From: a virus
IMG/VR virus record: IMGVR_UViG_3300048549_000939
Location: 1 to 22,916 of that record
Reading direction: 5' to 3' (one strand)
Length of the DNA: 22,916 nucleotides
The notes under the pieces are model-generated. The model was not told the origin of the DNA. It worked only from the letters and a program-made list of their open reading frames with translations, and ran no database searches. This document shows positions 20,498 to 22,916 of this stretch, piece by piece (position 1 is the stretch's first letter; each line of letters begins with the position of its first letter). A program made the translations under genes and the position numbers.

Positions 20498-22916
20498 TTG
20501 AAATTCTATACATCTATTAATCGTTATGGCAATCAGCTTCTTTACCGTGGTTATGAAAATAATCAGCAAGTAATGAAGAAGATTAAATATGAACCAACAC
20601 TCTATGTCAAGTCACAAAAGCCTGAAACTGGCTTTACTAGTCTTGATGGTGTGGTAATTGAACCACGTCTATTTGATAATATGCGTCATGCTCGTGATTT
20701 TGTAAAAACATATGAGGATGTTGACAGCTTTAACATCTATGGTTCTACCAACTATGTGAATGCATATATTGCTGAACAGGAAGAATGGAAAGACGATATT
20801 GAATTTGATCGTGATCGTATTAATATCACTTCAATTGATATCGAAGTCCAGTCTGATAACGGGTTCCCAGAGCCTGATGAGGCTGCACAACCTATTATCT
20901 CTATTGCATGCAAAAACAATATTGACAATGTCTATTTTGTCTGGGGTTTTGGTGACTATGATGTCTCAAAATCTATTATGCAAGACTGTGAAGTCGTCTA
21001 TCGCAAAATGGATAATGAAATCCACTTATTGTCTGACTTTCTTAAGTGGTGGAACTCACCAGCACATTGTCCTGATGTAATCACAGGCTGGAACGTACGT
21101 GGGTTTGATGTGCCATACATGGTAAATCGTATTACTAAAATCCTAGGTGAAGGTCAAGCCAATCGTCTCTCACCTTGGGAACACGTCAATGAACGCGTTA
21201 TGAAGTTCAAAGGTCGTGATCTTACTACTTATGAGTTGTATGGTATTGTCACACTTGACTATATGGATATGTTCAAAAAGTTTGGATATGCATATGGTCC
21301 ACAAGAATCGTATTCACTAAACCATATCTCACACGTGGTACTTGGTGAAAAGAAACTGTCTTATGAAGAACATTCTTCTTTGTTTGGTTTGTACAAAGCT
21401 GACTTCCAAAAGTTTATCGATTATAATATCAAGGATGTTGAGTTAGTTGATCGCCTTGAAGATAAAATGGGTCTTATCACTTTGGTAATGACCATTGCAT
21501 ACAAAGCTGGTATTAACTATATGGATACGTTTGGTACCACATCAATGTGGGATACTATCATCTATCGTACTCTTGCTAAAAAGAATGTATTCCCAAATAT
21601 TCAAAAGATTCCTGGTAACACTGACTATGTAAAAGCTGGCAGTGTAGAAGGTTCTTTTACTCATGATACAACCAATGGAATACGCAATGGTGAAAAGAAA
21701 GATCCTGGTTTTGCTGGCGGCTATGTTAAAACTCCACAGGTTGGTTTGCATGAATGGGTTGTATCTTTTGATCTAAACTCACTGTATCCTAACTTAATTG
21801 TCCAATGGAACATGTCACCCGAAACTATTATATCTGGTACTACACTTGGTGTAACACCTGACACGTGCCTTGGTGGCTACAATACTGAAAACCCAGACAA
21901 ATCTACATCTATGGCTGCCAACGGTGTTCACTTTAAGAAAGATACTGTTGGTGTTCTACCTTCTTTGATTATCGACTATTATGCTGAACGCCGTATCATT
22001 AAAGATAAAATGCTTGCTGCCCAACAAGAACGTCAGGGTATTGACCCAAGCCAAAAGCAAGAAATCTATCGTATTGAACGTGATATGAACCGGTATGAAA
22101 ACCAGCAAATGGCTATTAAGATTATGATGAACAGTCTTTATGGCGCACTTGGTAACAAGTGGTTTCGTTATAATGACATATCTATGGCTGAAGCTATTAC
22201 ACTATCTGGTCAAATGGCTATTCGTTGGGCTGAAAAGACAGTTAACAAACACATGAATAAGTTACTTGAAACTGATAAAGACTATGTCATTGCAATCGAT
22301 ACTGATTCGTTATATGTTAACTTTGGTCCATTGGTTAAGAAACTGAATCCAAAAGATCCAGTAGCTTTCCTTGACAAAATCTGTTCTGAAAACTTTGAAG
22401 ATGTTATTAAAAAGTCTTATGCTAAAATGTTTGATCAAATGGACTGTGCTCGTCCTCGTATGGAAATGGGCCGTGAGGTTATTGCAGATGTCGGCATTTG
22501 GACTGCAAAGAAAAGGTATATCCTAAATGTTCACAACAATGAAGGTGTGGCTTATGCTCAGCCTAAGCTCAAGATTATGGGCATTGAAGCAATTAAATCC
22601 TCAACTCCGTCTCAGTGTCGTGATGCTCTTAAAGCACTTTTCAAAGTTATTGTAACTGGTTCAGAGTCTAAGACACAAGAAGCAATTCGCCAATTCAAAC
22701 AGCACTTCTTTAGTCTACCAGCTCATGAAGTTGCATTCCCTCGTGGTGTAAGTGATATTGACAAATGGACTCGCAAAGATGGATATGCTAAAGGTACACC
22801 AATTCATGTTCGTGGTGCTATTCTTCATAATCAAGCTGTTAAGTCGAGATCTCTTACAAGTAAGTATGAACCTATTCGCAACGGTGATAAAGTCAAGTTC
22901 TGTTACCTTAAGAAGC
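20498..22916 (+). CDS. 43: DNA polymerase gp43 (family B), 3' end beyond the window
   Basis: The first about 806 residues of a T4-type replicative polymerase (T4 gp43 is 898 aa). It starts at TTG (20498) with GGAGG at 20484-20488. The N-terminus MKFYTSINRYGN then mirrors T4 MKEFYISIETVGN. Exonuclease motif I is DIEV with D114 and E116, and the third exo motif is YNIKDVELVDRLE. Polymerase motif A is SFDLNSLYP (D425), motif B is KIMMNSLYGALGN, and motif C is DTDS at about 601-604. All catalytic residues are intact. No ATG in the right frame lies near the ribosome site. The nearby ATG at 20482 opens only a 12-codon frame. Confidence 0.96.
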   Translation, partial: MKFYTSINRYGNQLLYRGYENNQQVMKKIKYEPTLYVKSQKPETGFTSLDGVVIEPRLFDNMRHARDFVKTYEDVDSFNIYGSTNYVNAYIAEQEEWKDDIEFDRDRINITSIDIEVQSDNGFPEPDEAAQPIISIACKNNIDNVYFVWGFGDYDVSKSIMQDCEVVYRKMDNEIHLLSDFLKWWNSPAHCPDVITGWNVRGFDVPYMVNRITKILGEGQANRLSPWEHVNERVMKFKGRDLTTYELYGIVTLDYMDMFKKFGYAYGPQESYSLNHISHVVLGEKKLSYEEHSSLFGLYKADFQKFIDYNIKDVELVDRLEDKMGLITLVMTIAYKAGINYMDTFGTTSMWDTIIYRTLAKKNVFPNIQKIPGNTDYVKAGSVEGSFTHDTTNGIRNGEKKDPGFAGGYVKTPQVGLHEWVVSFDLNSLYPNLIVQWNMSPETIISGTTLGVTPDTCLGGYNTENPDKSTSMAANGVHFKKDTVGVLPSLIIDYYAERRIIKDKMLAAQQERQGIDPSQKQEIYRIERDMNRYENQQMAIKIMMNSLYGALGNKWFRYNDISMAEAITLSGQMAIRWAEKTVNKHMNKLLETDKDYVIAIDTDSLYVNFGPLVKKLNPKDPVAFLDKICSENFEDVIKKSYAKMFDQMDCARPRMEMGREVIADVGIWTAKKRYILNVHNNEGVAYAQPKLKIMGIEAIKSSTPSQCRDALKALFKVIVTGSESKTQEAIRQFKQHFFSLPAHEVAFPRGVSDIDKWTRKDGYAKGTPIHVRGAILHNQAVKSRSLTSKYEPIRNGDKVKFCYLKK

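Noticed and set aside
20760-21080. Plus-strand 106-aa ORF within the polymerase gene
   Set aside because: It is out of frame with gp43, which carries intact exonuclease motifs across the same bases.
1-22916. CRISPR arrays, insertion sequences, introns or homing endonucleases
   Set aside because: No regularly spaced repeats, transposase genes, terminal inverted repeats or interrupted core genes were seen on reading the window.

Overview
The window is a contiguous, gene-dense, AT-rich piece of a T4-superfamily myovirus genome. Almost every recognisable protein has a T4 counterpart: prohead protease gp21, scaffold gp22, capsid gp23, UvsY, UvsW, late sigma gp55, gp47/gp46, and the gp45/44/62/RegA/gp43 replication block. 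The gene order, together with ThyX, CobS/CobT-like proteins, a DUF3310 protein and an Hsp20, resembles the marine 'exo-T-even' phages (cyanophage and pelagiphage-like) more than coliphage T4. No photosynthesis gene is present. The lipoprotein and glycine-zipper proteins and a DUF3563-like micro-protein point, weakly, to a Gram-negative proteobacterial host. All protein genes are on the plus strand.

Layout. (1) 1-3340, head module: 3' end of an unidentified gene (prohead core by position), gp21, gp22, gp23, then a strong UUCG-loop terminator. (2) 3340-6268: late promoter, a gp19-fold tail protein, a second late promoter, UvsY, UvsW and an Sm-like small protein. (3) 6269-10750: an intergenic region with two divergent sigma70-type promoters, then a tightly overlapped operon: 65-aa protein, gp55, gp47, gp46, ThyX, ending in a folded RNA element. 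(4) 10793-13079: promoter, HExxH/VWA CobT-like protein and tRNA-Arg(ACG), which begins inside the cobT stop region. (5) 13110-17171: promoter, CobS-like AAA+ ATPase, DUF3310 protein, gp45 clamp, a 77-aa protein and three exported proteins. (6) 17175-19105: promoter, gp44, a hidden 58-aa membrane protein, gp62, RegA. (7) 19135-20118: late promoter, structured leader, Hsp20, three overlapping micro-genes, terminator. (8) 20146-22916: a second Sm-like protein, promoter, and gp43 DNA polymerase starting at TTG and running off the end.

Regulation is readable. Five plus-strand copies and one minus-strand copy of a promoter (TTTACA, 17 bp, TATAAT, with a conserved AAAG(T)RTGA stretch before the -10) sit in front of the early and replication operons. 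TATAAATA late boxes, the expected target of the gp55 encoded here together with gp45, sit in front of the tail gene, uvsY and hsp20. Within operons, ATGA and TAATG stop/start overlaps suggest translational coupling.

The least explained parts are the envelope-targeted trio between the clamp and clamp-loader genes, the CobT/CobS-like pair with a tRNA between them, the antisense promoter at 6304-6332, the paired Sm-like proteins, the folded element after thyX, and the micro-gene chain after hsp20.
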